A DNA stretch of 64,000 bases from Brachypodium distachyon (taxonomy: Eukaryota; Streptophyta; Magnoliopsida; Poales; Poaceae): assembly GCF_000005505.3 (NCBI RefSeq), contig NC_016133.3, positions 2,976,001 through 3,040,000 on the forward strand, in the 5' to 3' direction. The translations under genes were made by a program, and so were the position numbers. The stretch's first letter is position 1. Each line of letters starts with the position of its first letter. The notes below the pieces were generated by a model. That model was given only the letters and a program-made list of their open reading frames with translations. It did no database searches and had not been told where the DNA came from. Shown here piece after piece: positions 31,801 to 43,061 of the stretch.

Positions 31801-34466
31801 AGGAAAGCTTGGATCCATTTAGTAACTAAGTAAGGTGATACCAAGACAGACAAACAGCAAACTAGCAAACATAAACTACACCAACGTTACCTCGCCAGCA
31901 TGCAGTTCATCAGCTTGCATCTGATTGGGAGATAGTACACCAATTTCATCAGCAAGGTATTCCTGTTTATTTGACAATATACTCAGTATAACATTCTACA
32001 TACTGCAGTCCTGCACAAGGTTCTGCGGAAATAATTATATAATGATATAATAACTGAGAAATGTCTCATGGAAGTGGCAACAAACTAATAGCGCCTTTTG
32101 TGGTACAATAGGATGGAAACGTTGGATGTTACTTTTACATATATGGTTATTGTACAGTGCAATGGAGCTGTTTCCCAAAACTACTGTAATCATAGATAAA
32201 CAACACAGCAGTGCGGTAAAGATATCAAGTTTGCTTTAGTTACCTTTTTGTTGGCCATAAAACATATCTTGTCCCCTTTCTTTATACTGCCATCAATAAC
32301 TCGAAAATACACTATAACGCCTCTGTACGGATCATAATAGCTGAAATGACATAGGCAAATTTGAAACAAAGTTCAGCTAGATGCAGAAATTTATGTAGAT
32401 CAGTTATTGTTGTCCGTCTGTGCAATTTTAGCACTCGGATAATTCATTGAGAAAATTCTAAGTGGACCAAGTCATTAAAAGAGCACCTGTCAAATATAAG
32501 AGCCCTGAGAGGATTTTTTAAAGTATCCTGTGGTGGGGGGACCTTGGTCACGATGGCATCTAGTATCTCAGTGATGCCTATACCCTCCTACAAACACATG
32601 AAGACAACAATAAACAGATTGCAGAACCTAACAAATTGTATCTGTTTGCAAAAGGAGAATTATGTGTTTCCATGCAACTCTGCATAAGTAACTCTGAACA
32701 AAAGGAACAGTAAGGCAATGAAAACCAACCTTTGCTGAACACCTAATTGCATTACTGCAATCCAACCCAATTATCTGAGAATAGAAAAGCCAAGGATGAG
32801 TTTGACTAGTAAGAACCAATGGGCGTAACATAGAATTGAAACGAAAGAAATGTTTTCGGCAGGATACTATTAGAAAACAATTCTAAGAATATACCTCTTC
32901 AATCTCTTGTGCGATACGGTCAGGTTCAGCACCAGGAAGATCAATTTTGTTTAGAACCTAAACTAGAATACAAAGTCATCAGTCAAAAATGAGAAACTAT
33001 CTCAAAGGCTCAGCCAAAACATAAATATATATATGGATTGCTTAACAGCTAAACTTAAATTAAAATCCTTATTGCAAAGAAAATGACAATAAAACTGACC
33101 GGTATGATTTCAAGGTTGCTTTCCAACGCGAGATAAACATTTGCTAAAGTCTGAGCTTCAACGCCCTGCATTATCACATCAGATATCCTTTACTATCTTG
33201 GAAAAGATGTACCGGAAGTTGGTGAGAACATTTAGCTAGCTCTCTGGAGCACTGGAGGGCAGATGGTAAATGTCTTCAAATACATAGTTATGAACTTACA
33301 GGAAGGAAATATATATTGCACCTGAGAAGCATCAACAACCAGCAGTGCGCCCTCACAAGCAGCAAGAGAACGGGAGACCTAGCAATCAGTCAAACACTTC
33401 ACAAGATGTTTCAATCAACTCCATATCTTAAATGCATGCCAGAATTTATCTGAGACACACTAAAAGACCTTATAAAATTCAGTGGAGATAGATTTTCATG
33501 TAATCCTAATATAGTAATATGTCAGTCTTTATTTTGAGAAACTTATCTTTGCTGCCTGGCATCAGCATAATATTATATACCTCGTATGAGAAATCGACAT
33601 GACCAGGTGTATCAATTAAATTCAGGCAGTAAGGCTCATTGTTCATGACGTAACGCATCCGAGCTGCCTAAAATAAACATGATTAGAACGATGGCACAAA
33701 ACCAAGAGCATTCACATCAAAATCATCAAGTGGTACAATGAAACTTCGTTCCAGATAAGAGTCAAATGCTAGCAAACTGACGGCGTACCCTAACGAAATC
33801 ACAACAACATTCATGTGGCAAGCAGCTAAATCAAGTATCCGGCCTCCATTCTCTCTATTTGGCTAAATTATGAGAAGATATAGCATGATTTCACATAATT
33901 CAACCAGCTACTAGCCTACTGCAGCATCGTCTCACATACCTGCAACTTGATGGTGATCCCCCTCTCCCTCTCCAGGTCCATGTTGTCCAGGAACTGCTGT
34001 TTCATTTCCCTCTTCTGCACTGTCCCGGTCATCTCGAGCAGCTTATCCGCCAGTGTCGACTTGCCATGGTCGATATGCGCGATGATGCAGAAGTTCCTGA
34101 TGTTGGTAATGGGGACCTACCAGAACAAACCACATTGTTAAATTTCAGGGCGCGCCAAATCTCCAGGCAAATAGCACGCCGCAAAAAACTGGAGTACTAA
34201 CGAACACAAAGCTCAAGGAAGCTCAAGGTGTTGCGCTGCGCGACGGAGGCGGAAGAACTCACCTTCTGGAGGCGGTCCTGGCCGGCGTCGGTGGAGGAGG
34301 CGGGCGCGGAGGCGGCGAGGCAGAGGACGCGGCCGCGGGGAGTGGCGGAGATACCGCGCGGGCGGGAGAAGGGCGCGGCAGGTCGGCGGCGCCCTGACGA
34401 GAGCGGCGACGGTACCGGCGCGAGGACCGCGAAGCGGTAGACGGCGGCGGCGGTTGTGGCCGCCAT
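25814..34466 (-). CDS. Organellar elongation factor 4 (LepA/GUF1 homolog, probably chloroplastic), 21 exons
   Basis: Exons in coding order: 34263-34466, 33940-34116, 33581-33667, 33322-33378, 33100-33165, 32895-32957, 32730-32774, 32487-32587, 32244-32340, 31891-31962, 30862-31016, 30717-30774, 29750-29836, 29318-29389, 29056-29190, 28327-28400, 27538-27625, 26918-26995, 26319-26394, 26059-26099 and 25814-25909. All junctions are GT-AG and keep one frame of 642 residues. EF4/LepA is a ribosome-binding GTPase that aids organelle translation under stress. Exon 1 encodes a transit-like Ala/Ser/Arg-rich leader of about 65 residues. G1 is AHIDHGKS, the effector region [10 protein letters not shown]3 [12 protein letters not shown]4 NKIDLPGAE and G5 CSAK. 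The LepA-specific C-terminal domain follows ([35 protein letters not shown]) and ends [15 protein letters not shown]. The ATG at 34466 is the first in frame. Every catalytic motif is present; it looks fully functional. Confidence 0.96.
26373..26610. repeat. 119-bp tandem duplication spanning a LepA splice acceptor
   Basis: Copies at 26373-26491 and 26492-26610 are nearly identical. The unit contains 22 bases of exon 19, its CTTGACAG acceptor and about 97 bases of intron, so an intact decoy acceptor lies 119 bases upstream of the real one. Confidence 0.9.
28006..28175. mobile_element. Stowaway-type MITE in a LepA intron
   Basis: TA target duplication, ends CTCCCTCCTTTTCTCAATAC and its near-perfect inverse (GTATTGAGAAAAGGAGGGAG), 166 bp, noncoding. 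This is the classic grass Stowaway (Tc1/mariner) pattern. Confidence 0.93.
28177..28272. repeat. 32-bp minisatellite, three copies
   Basis: Units start GTTACAAAGTAACCTTGTG at 28177, 28209 and 28241, directly beside the Stowaway MITE in the same LepA intron. Confidence 0.9.
31083..31492. mobile_element. PIF/Harbinger-like MITE in a LepA intron
   Basis: Flanked by TTA on both sides (31083-31085 and 31490-31492). The ends GGGCCTCTTCGGAAT and, inverted, GGTCCCCTTTGTATC resemble the GGGCCTGTTTGG-type termini of grass Tourist-like elements, with internal AGGAATTTT/AAAATTCCT motifs. Noncoding. Confidence 0.65.
31688..31713 (+). repeat. G-rich tract, potential G-quadruplex
   Basis: Three G-runs of six to nine bases separated by single C residues lie within a LepA intron, on the non-template strand of the window but the template strand of the gene, so the gene's RNA would be C-rich here. 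Confidence 0.8.
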
Positions 34467-36335
34467 GGGAGGAAGCAAGGCAAGGTGGTGAAGCGCTCGA
34501 GCTTCTGGGCCGCAAGGCGCCTTGCCGCCGTCTGTCTATCCACAGACGCCGTGGATGCTTGGTTGCCACTCGCCCGTAACCGTTGGCACCTTCGCATTAT
34601 TTGTTCCGAGACAATAAACCCTCTTGACAATTCTTTCTGAGAAAAATATCCAAATGTGTCCAGGCCCCGCAGTTTTAATAGGGTGTGGACGTATCGCAAA
34701 TCGTTTTTTTTATGTAAAAGGTTTAAATTTCAGTCAACGTATAAGAATAGTTGAATTAAGAACTACTGGGTGTCATCTCCACTCTTACCTCTCTCACGTA
34801 TTGTCGTAAAAAAGCGGTCAATTTTTCGATAGCAAAACCGCCATGTAATTGAATTGACGGATACCTCAATTATTTCGGAAAGTCCTCGTACATTTAAAAC
34901 TTGCCGCAAGTGTGATTATAAATATTCAATTCAGATGTGTATGGAGATACTACATAGAAATCAAATCATTGTAATCATAAACATAAACATTCAAATCAAT
35001 TTGGTATTAAGTTTAGAACAAGTGTGAAAGGCGCTAGTGTTTGTTGAAACTTCAAAATATATAGTATTAACTAAAGAGAAGCGGTTCGACAAAGTATACA
35101 TCAACAATATTTTCTTCACGACATGTTGCAAGGAAGGCAGGTCTTGAACACACAGAAAACAAATGGATAAATCGAATTACATCACATATGATTTTAATAT
35201 AGTGGAACGACCTCAACACGGTGACTAGCAATGATAGAGATCTAATTAATGTCTGTTGTATTGCATGGTAGTCGTATTAAATCCGTTGTATGTGAAGGAA
35301 TGTTCTCAGTAAACATGCATCTATCATATTTTTCTTCGTTATGTTTTTTTTATGGTAACACACCAATGCTCCCGGCCTGTATATTGTTACATCTGCACAT
35401 TGCTAACATCAAAGTTACATATGTGCAACTATGGTTTTCAAAAATTACAATTTTCCAACAAACTTAGAGCCGAGAAGAAAAATAAAAGTTTGTCCTACAT
35501 ATTTTTATTTATTTTTGGTTTTTAAGCCTCCTAACCATCATTGGCATCAACGGAAAAAGAACGTAAACAAAAAGGTGGGGAATGGGATTGTAACAAAAAA
35601 AGGGTCTAGATTATTCTTGTTCGAAATTACATGGGTAAACAAAAAAAAGATTGACATAGAATCAATACTATATTATACCACACTGGTGAATGTGACACTA
35701 ACTTTTAGCAGTTTACTCATATAAAGATAATTCCGTCACATTCGGATTGGACTATCCCTCGATTAGAAACACGGAGGATCCTGGATAAAACCAAAAGCTT
35801 ACAATAGTCTTTCGAAATCAATGTCTCTTATATCTCCCATAAAAGATGTCCCTTCATGTGGTATGACAAAATTGTAGAACACCAACCTTACAAAAGATGG
35901 ATTGACCTCATAGGGTTTGAAAAAAATGCATGAGCCAGCCACGTCAAAAATGGAAACCTAAAATCGTCTAACGCACCGCCATGGTTAGGTATACACACAT
36001 TTACTAGACAAGCTGTGAAATTAGAAAAAATGCTTTCACGAATTTCAGCATCCTGATGGAACTGTTGATGGTGTGCTGAGCAACACTACGATGATCAGGA
36101 AGAAACAATAGAAATGTAAGGAGGAGGAGGGTGTTGCGAAACCATGGAACAGTAACGAGGAGGAGGGTGTTGCACACACCCCAGTACCCACCCACCCCTG
36201 AAAAAGACCAGCCGCCCTGTGACCCTGTCGTTTTCTGAAAAGAAAAAAGACCTGCTGTCCTTCTTGTTCCCGGCCAGGGAGCGAGCGCTGCCTCGCCGCC
36301 GACCCAACGTGCAAGCCTCCTCCTCCTCCTCAGCC
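34467..36335. other. Intergenic region between LepA/GUF1 and the first Mei2-like gene
   Basis: Promoters of both divergent genes lie here but no clear TATA was found. From 34800 to 36000 the DNA is AT-rich without recognisable genes or terminal repeats. GGAGGAGGGTGTTGC is repeated at 36122 and 36160. Confidence 0.4.
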
Positions 36336-37927
36336 ATGGCCTTCATGAAGCTCAACGCGGACGCGCCGCCGTTCCACCCTACCAAGCTCTCGACCCGCCT
36401 CCACCTCCGTACTCCGCCGCCTCCTCGTTCCGTCACGGCGCCGTACGCCCCGTACCACGCCGGTGCCGCCTGCAGGTTCCCGGAGTACGATGACCACCGC
36501 TATCCCCTGCCGCCGCCGCCGCTTTTCCTCAGCGAAGGCGGCTTCCGCTGGCCACGCCCACGCCTGCCGCTGCCCCCGCCTCCTCCATTCCTCTGCGACG
36601 GCAAGCAGCAGCAGGGGCGCCCCTCGCCGCCGCCGCGCGCGCTCGTGTTCTCCAGGGGCGCCTTCGTCGTCGAGAAGCTGTACCGGAAGGCGCTGGCCAA
36701 GGCGCGTGCTTTACCGGACGCGGCCACCCGCCGTCGACGTGGGCCGGCCGCGGCCCAGCCGTGTGGGCTGCGGATGCACCAGCAGGCCGTCGCGCGGGCA
36801 TGGGCCTGGGCCTGGCCGGCGAGGTCGCCGGCGTTGACGATGAGGCCGGCGTCGCCGCCGACGACGCTCCGGACGCCACTGCCGGAGTGGCTCGGGTGGG
36901 TGTCCACCGTCATGATCCGCAACATCCCCAGCAAGCTCACGTAGGTGAAAACAAACGGATGGTCGATAATCTCTCTCGCGGGGCCCGTACTATCCGTGCA
37001 AAACGGGTTTAATCTTTCGCGTCTGATATCGTGTGCGCATGCAGGCGCGCCGGGATGATGGAGCTCCTCGACGACCACTGCGCCGGCGAGAACGGCCGCC
37101 GCCGCCGCGGCGCCGTGACCGCCGCCTACGATTTCCTCTACTTGCCCATGGATTTCAGGTGATTCTTCACCATGACTAGTAGACCTAGCTAGTGATTTCC
37201 TGCCTGCATTTCTTGTGCGAAACAAAGTAGCAGTACTAGTAGTACGATAAGTGGGACAAAATTGCTTTGAACAATTCAAAGGGGTGTTGACGATCGTCCT
37301 TTAACTTTTCATTCTCTCTTTTGCTGTCCTTATTCCTTCACCTGCACATAGCAAAGCTAAAGGGCAAAGAGACAAATCATGTCAGGAAGAAGAAAAAAAT
37401 GAAGAGTCCACAGATCAATTTTAAACCAACAATTTGTTTGTTTCACTAGTGAAGGAACGCACACGTTTCTTGTGTACAGCATGTGCAGCAGGCAGCGAAG
37501 CAGCAACAAGGGCTACGCCTTCGTGAACCTGACGACGGCCGACGCGGCGGCCGGGCTCTACCGCGCGCTCCACGGCTGCCGCTGGGACCCCTCGCTCCGC
37601 AGCGACAAGATCATCCGCGTCGACGCCGCGCGTATCCAGGTAATATGACAAGCGTGTGGGCTGCTGTTAGTTGATGTCACGTGTCAACATGTGTATCCTC
37701 CTGACCGTTGATGGGCGATCGACCGGTGCACGCAGGGCAAGGAGAGGCTGGCGAGGCACTTCAGCGTGTCCACCTTCGTGTGCCACTCCGACGAGTACCT
37801 CCCCGCCGTCTTCTCCCCGCCCCGCCACGGCGGGCCGCGCCTCGCCAGCAAGCCCAGGCCCGTCGGCCTCCGTGTTCCTCCTCCGCCCAATATAATGGCA
37901 GGAAAGGCTCGTGTAGTAGTCAAATAG
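36336..37927 (+). CDS. Mei2-like protein, C-terminal-RRM-only type (copy 1)
   Basis: Four exons: 36336-36940, 37045-37158, 37480-37639 and 37736-37927, GT-AG, 356 residues. A Pro-rich low-complexity N-terminal half (MAFMKLNADAPPFHPTKL...) precedes the Mei2-type RRM. That RRM has STVMIRNIPSKLT (RNP2), MELLDDHC, AYDFLYLPMDF, then NKGYAFVNLTT (RNP1) and KERLARHFSVSTF. Mei2-family RRMs bind RNA; in plants full-length members act in meristem and meiotic programmes, while the short group keeps only this RRM and its role is poorly known. The RRM is split by introns at the same three places as in the two copies downstream. The start is chosen by similarity to their M-KL-ADAPP openings. This copy lacks the long linker of copies 2 and 3 and is on the opposite strand. 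The frame is intact. Confidence 0.9.
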
Positions 37928-40264
37928 GAAGAGGGCTCAACTAGAAAATCCGGAGTCTGGCCATGCCTTCCTCTTCTCCTTCGGTGCAACGGCAAAGGAA
38001 GGGAAATGGAGTACTATCTACTGCTACTGTCTAGTCCAACCGGTCTCTTCTATCCATTCTACGGCTTTCTAAACTGTAACGTGTTCGTACAATCGTGTGT
38101 CTTCTTGTGCGTGGCTTCTTCTGTCTGTGTTTTAGTGAGAAATGTAGCGAAACCGGGAGAAGAAAACATTGGCGTCTTGTTGAGCTAGCTCCCCATTTAC
38201 TCTAGCTCTAGGTAGGCAATGGATGGCATTGGGGGTGTGGCATTGCTTCCTTTTGCATTGGAACTAGAAACGAATAGCCTGTGGTTCCTTTGCAGTTTGC
38301 TAGCATAGCACGGATGCGATGCAAGCGCTCTGTGTGTAGTACCAATGGGATCGAATCTCTGTGCATCGCATGCATGCAACTTCTGATTTTTGTGGCAGCC
38401 ATTAAGAGGGGCCAAGCAAAAGCGTTTGTCAAGCAGTTGCCTCTTCCGTGAAAATCAAGCCCCGGCAGGCTCCGGAAAGTTGACGTGCAGCGTCTAGCCG
38501 ATGATAATGGCTGGCCGGACGATCTCTGCAGCAGATGCATACAATCCTGCAACTGCAGCAGCACGTTTGTCGCTTTGTCACGTACGGGCTTTTTTTTTGC
38601 AGCAGCTTATCATGCAGCCACGGGCAGGCATGGCAAACTTAAGGTAGTGCCAGTGGGTGATCACTTGTCATTAATAACGGAATGTTACGGGCATGGCAAA
38701 CTTAAGGTACTGGTACTAGTAGTCCTGCCGTTAATTTCTTTTGCATGCAACAAGGGCGAGTCTTGGAAAGCAGGTTGGGTGTTGGTGCATTCCCCGTCCA
38801 AGCTAGAGCTGCAGCCTCTTTTTTGTTTCCCTGATACGGTTGATCGGGCTGGGGACACGGGGACTTTGAATCGCGTTGGTGAAAATGACATGGCTCGGCC
38901 GCCCCCCGAGCTGTCCTTCTGTCTGCTCGCGCTGCCTGGTAATGCACCTACGTACGTAAAGCCAGTAGCCAATGCTGGTTTATTTGAAGTTTGACAAGAC
39001 GGTGCATCTGTGCATCAGTCGAGACATGGAGCCGTGGAGTACTAGCTGAAAGTTTTGTAGGCTATAGAGGGCCGGTGATTGGTATCTCCATCGCAACATC
39101 GCCCATGGATGGATTGATGGACCGTAGTTGATGGACGCCTTGTGCGTGTGTGCGATCCATGACTCACTGACATGTAGCCTCTCAGAACTCAGATGCAGTA
39201 TTTTGAGGAATTACTTAATGACGTCTTTGCCCCTTCAATAAGCTGATAAAGTGATAATGAGAAAAACTGAAATGTACATTCTATTCTCAAAAATACTGAG
39301 CGTTGTGTTTTAAAGATATTTTTCTGGACTCCCGTGAGTAGTTTTTTCTAGAATAATACTGAGCGTTGTGACGTTGATAAGTGGAACTGCAAAACACCCC
39401 CACTCCATTGCTCCCGTGGAAGAAAAACCGGTCTGTCGCAGGGCAGTACGAGTAGGACTTTAGGACCAAAGCAATCCATGAACTGTTGAAGACGCAGTCA
39501 GTACCAAAACTTCCCGATAGTTCCCTACTCTGCTGCTACCTGATCCCTAGGCCGTAGGAGCGCAGGCAGGCACCAGGGGGTTCAGGAGGCAAAGCTGCAG
39601 GCAGATCGACCCTACCCGGAAGCCCTCCCTGCCCATGCCAAGGCTGCGCAGGTGCAGACGGTTGTGCATGCAAAAGCAAACAGGTAGTACTACTACTTGC
39701 ACCGTGTAATGTTTGTACGTAGTACAGTGCAACACATGCGGTGCAACAAAGACAGAGGGACAAACAGACAAACATGCCCGGCCATGCAGCTGCTGCTGTT
39801 CATTCAGGACGAGTTGAGAGAGAGAGAGAGACAGAGGGGGGTGAGGTCGCTGCTCCTGTTGCGCCGTGCGTTTTTGCTTGCCCCTATTTAATGGCGACAG
39901 GGCCAGGCCATGGGATCAAGCACGCAGACAGAAGCGCAGAGATTCTACCGGTACAAACCGAACCGATGGGGCACACAGCATGCATGCATGTGTTCCAGAG
40001 TCCAGACCAATCGAGCTGCATGCAACATTGCGAGAGGACCACCGAGGAGGCTTCTTGTTCCAATCCGCGCAAATACAAAGCCTGGTGACACTGGTGCTGG
40101 TACGTACGCCTGGACAACAAATAAGACTCTCTTTTTAACTTTTTCATGGACAGAACGCAAGAGGAGCATAATGCATCGGCGGCACAGACAAGCTAAGGAG
40201 GTTGATACTTGGTATACATGCATCGGGCGCTAGAAGCGAGAATGATGCTACGAAGATCTGCAAA
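37928..40264. other. Intergenic region downstream of Mei2-like copy 1
   Basis: No gene seen. GGGCATGGCAAACTTAAGGTA occurs twice in near-identical form (38625 and 38690). A block at 39060-39200 (GATGGACGCCTTGTGC) is related to 46390-46480 upstream of Mei2-like copy 2, marking the left end of a duplicated unit. Confidence 0.5.
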
Positions 40265-40500
40265 TTTCCTAGGGGGGAGAGAGAGAGAGAGCGCGCGGGG
40301 GGATAGGTGCTCAGCACGTGCCTCAGTTCTACGCTAATGTCCAAAGCCCAGCAGCCTTCCCAGCTGCACCAAAAATGAGAAAGCGAAAGCGTGGCCAGAC
40401 TCCGAATGGACCGTGTGCCGCATCGCCGCGAACGGGCAAGGGAACAAACGCGCCCCAGCAGCGCTTGCATCGTTTGACTTCTACAAGATGAGGGACCGAT
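40265..40500 (-). pseudogene. Orphan 3' flank of a lost Mei2-like copy
   Basis: This block matches the 3' flanks of Mei2-like copy 2 (about 42830-43050) and copy 3 (about 48640-48780). Shared motifs are GTCCAAAG, AGCCTTCCC, CACCAAAAATGAGAAAG, CCAGACT and GCATCGTTTGAC. No Mei2 exons lie beside it, so it is probably what remains of a fourth member. Confidence 0.6.
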
Positions 40501-41216
40501 CGGTCTCCTGCTATACTTCCAAGCAACAAGAAACTGCTCCACTCCACGAGATACTACGGAGCACTAGCATCTAAGTTTGGTACGTAGACTAGCTGTGCGT
40601 GGATAAGTCCAGCGCGATCTACGACGCTTGAACCGGACACGCGCGTAATATAAGTCGATCACCTCATTGGATCGCCTTTTCCATGGACCTGCAGCGGTAC
40701 GTTCGATCGAGCTCGAGCCGTCAAATCGCTCCGGTCAAATCAGTCGATTACCACACCTCAAATCAAATCAAAACGGCAGAGGCTAAAATCATCATTGCGC
40801 TTCGCTTCAGCGACTCCGCCACGCAAAGGCACGCTTCCTCGGCGAACGACCAGACAGATCGGTACACATGCATGTATATTCTCTGATCTCTGGCTCTGCC
40901 CCGACCTGATCGCTAATCATACAAACATGCGAGCAAAACTGCTGTAACCAGTGCATCCATTATTTCTTTAGGAGTGTCGTTGCACTAATTCCACTCATTT
41001 TTTGGAGGCCCGTTTCACCAAACACCCACTCGACGATATTTTTGCAAAAAACACCCTCCACTCAACGTCTAATCTATTGCGTGAAGGTTCTAATCCTCGT
41101 TTGACCTCGTTAACAAGCTGTCTGACCGGCGGGTCCCGCAAATCCACGCTGGCCGCTCCAGCTTGCCACGTGAGACTGACCGACCAGCTAGCTAGGGCTG
41201 GATGAGTGAGTAGTAT

Positions 41217-41430
41217 TACCTCCGTCTCAATATATGAGGCACGCACGCATCCTAAGGTTTCAAATTTAACTAGCAAAATATAAATTATATTTCATAAAAA
41301 AAATATCATTAGATTCGTAATCAATGAGCTTTCTAATGATATATTTTCTACGTCATATAATTTATTTTTTGTTAGTTAAATTGACGATCTTGAGATGCGT
41401 GCGTCCCTCGTATATTGGGACGGAGGAGTA
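41217..41430. mobile_element. Stowaway-type MITE
   Basis: TA-flanked ends CCTCCGTCTCAATATATGAG and inverted CCTCCGTCCCAATATACGAG; inner arms GCACGCACGCATC pair with GATGCGTGCGT. About 210 bp, noncoding. Confidence 0.9.
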
Positions 41431-43061
41431 CATGCCAACGGCTAGCTACTCTCGACCGGTTAAGATTGCATTTTCTGCTGTGGTACGTCTGGTCCAAAGC
41501 GTCACTCGTTGCAGTACTTGCAGCGTTGGAAACACTGTAGCGGATATGCTATATCAATGTAGCTGACACGTGGGCCGATGTGCGACGGGAGGCTCATGAG
41601 GTGATGTTGTGCTCCATCATCGTGCCATCCTGATCGATGTCTTTGCCGCTTGCCCTAAGTCATACTAGCATCACATTGGATAGATTGCTGTAGTCTTGGA
41701 TCATGCAGCATGCAACACCGAGCATGCTCGATCAAGTGGGCTGTGTGAAGTATAGATCTTCTCTCGCTCTCGCCTTTGACAAAACCCGTAGAGGATGAGG
41801 TAAAATCAAGAGAGAGGGAGAGATCTCTGAACGTAGGACATTGCCAAATTGGAGCATAAAAAAGACATTTATTGCTTTGCTCCCGTAGATTTTCCGTCGA
41901 TCCAGCATTTACTGCTCTCAATAAATGCATTCCCTTCTTTTAGATAAAAACACCAAAGCGCCCGGAGTCTACGGGCTCTACCGCTGTACAGCGACTTCCA
42001 CCCGATCAGGCCATCAGACCACTCGATCGACTACCCTGTGGAAAAAGGATTTCTTGCTTGCTCGCCGTAAAACCCCAATCCTAGCAAGCGAATGCCAGGC
42101 CGATTGCTCTTGCTGGCTGCTGCTACCACATCTGAAACCCTAGGGGATAGGACGCAGGCAGGCAGGCACTGCATGGGCGCTGAACAGGAGTGTGCTGTAG
42201 GCAGCAGCAGAACAAAAAGGTAAGAAGGGCCGTGTATCATTTTCACCAACCTGGCCATAGAACGAAGTAAGCAACCTGAATACCTGATCGATCAAAGTGA
42301 TAGCGAGTGTCCTGGCTGCTTCTAAAACGACCGAGAAACTGTATTTCTAAGACGGTTTAAGTGTCTAGTTGTAAAAAAATGTGTAGAAATACTTAACTGC
42401 TCGGTTCTACTAGCACACAGCCACACACTATCGCATTGCATGTGATTTTAAATAGAACTAAGTCCGATCTATTTCTTCCATAAACTGTTGGATTATGTCT
42501 GGAATTTATTTCTGAAATACCTTTGGCGAAAGCAATGCCAAAACTCATAAAAGAGCTCGAAAAACACCTTGGCTTCTTCCAGGGTATGCAGGTAGCTAGA
42601 GCCAGAGATCTCGATCGAGCACGAAAATTACAACAAACCACTGCTGCTAGGAGAAAAGCAAAGAGCAACAGCAAAGTTTGATTTTCCCCTCGAAGGGAGC
42701 AGAACATAATACGCATGCTACGAGAGAACACAATACACAGCCAACACAGGGCAAGAATACTGGTACAACAGCATACGAGTACATACAGACATGCCTAGCA
42801 AGTAAAGAGGGAGGTAGAGATAGCTAGCTAGAGAGAGAGACGCAGGGCAGTGCTAAGCTATGATCCAAAGTCTCGCAGCCTTCCCCTCCTCCCGTTGGGT
42901 TTCGTTTGTTTGCACCAAAATGAGAAAGGAGAAGGCGTTGCCAGACTTGGGATCTGACCCTGCCGCGCTCCCACAGTAACGACCGAGCAACACAAACTCG
43001 CTCGCAGGAGACACGATCGTCCCACACGCATCGTTTGACCGTGAAGTCCACAGTTAAACAG
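41431..43061. other. Intergenic region downstream of Mei2-like copy 2; left half of a duplicated block
   Basis: No gene seen. From 42140 the sequence is related to 47250-48650: CTGAACAGGAGT with a GCAGCA tract, AAATACTTAACTGCTCGGTTC, GCATTGCATGTGATTTTAA, and ACACAATACACAGCC. These conserved blocks are followed in both places by a minus-strand Mei2-like gene. Confidence 0.5.

Noticed and set aside
36500..37279. Long antisense open frame opposite Mei2-like copy 1
   Set aside because: GC-rich coding DNA yields long shadow frames; it has no domain and crosses the copy 1 splice junctions.
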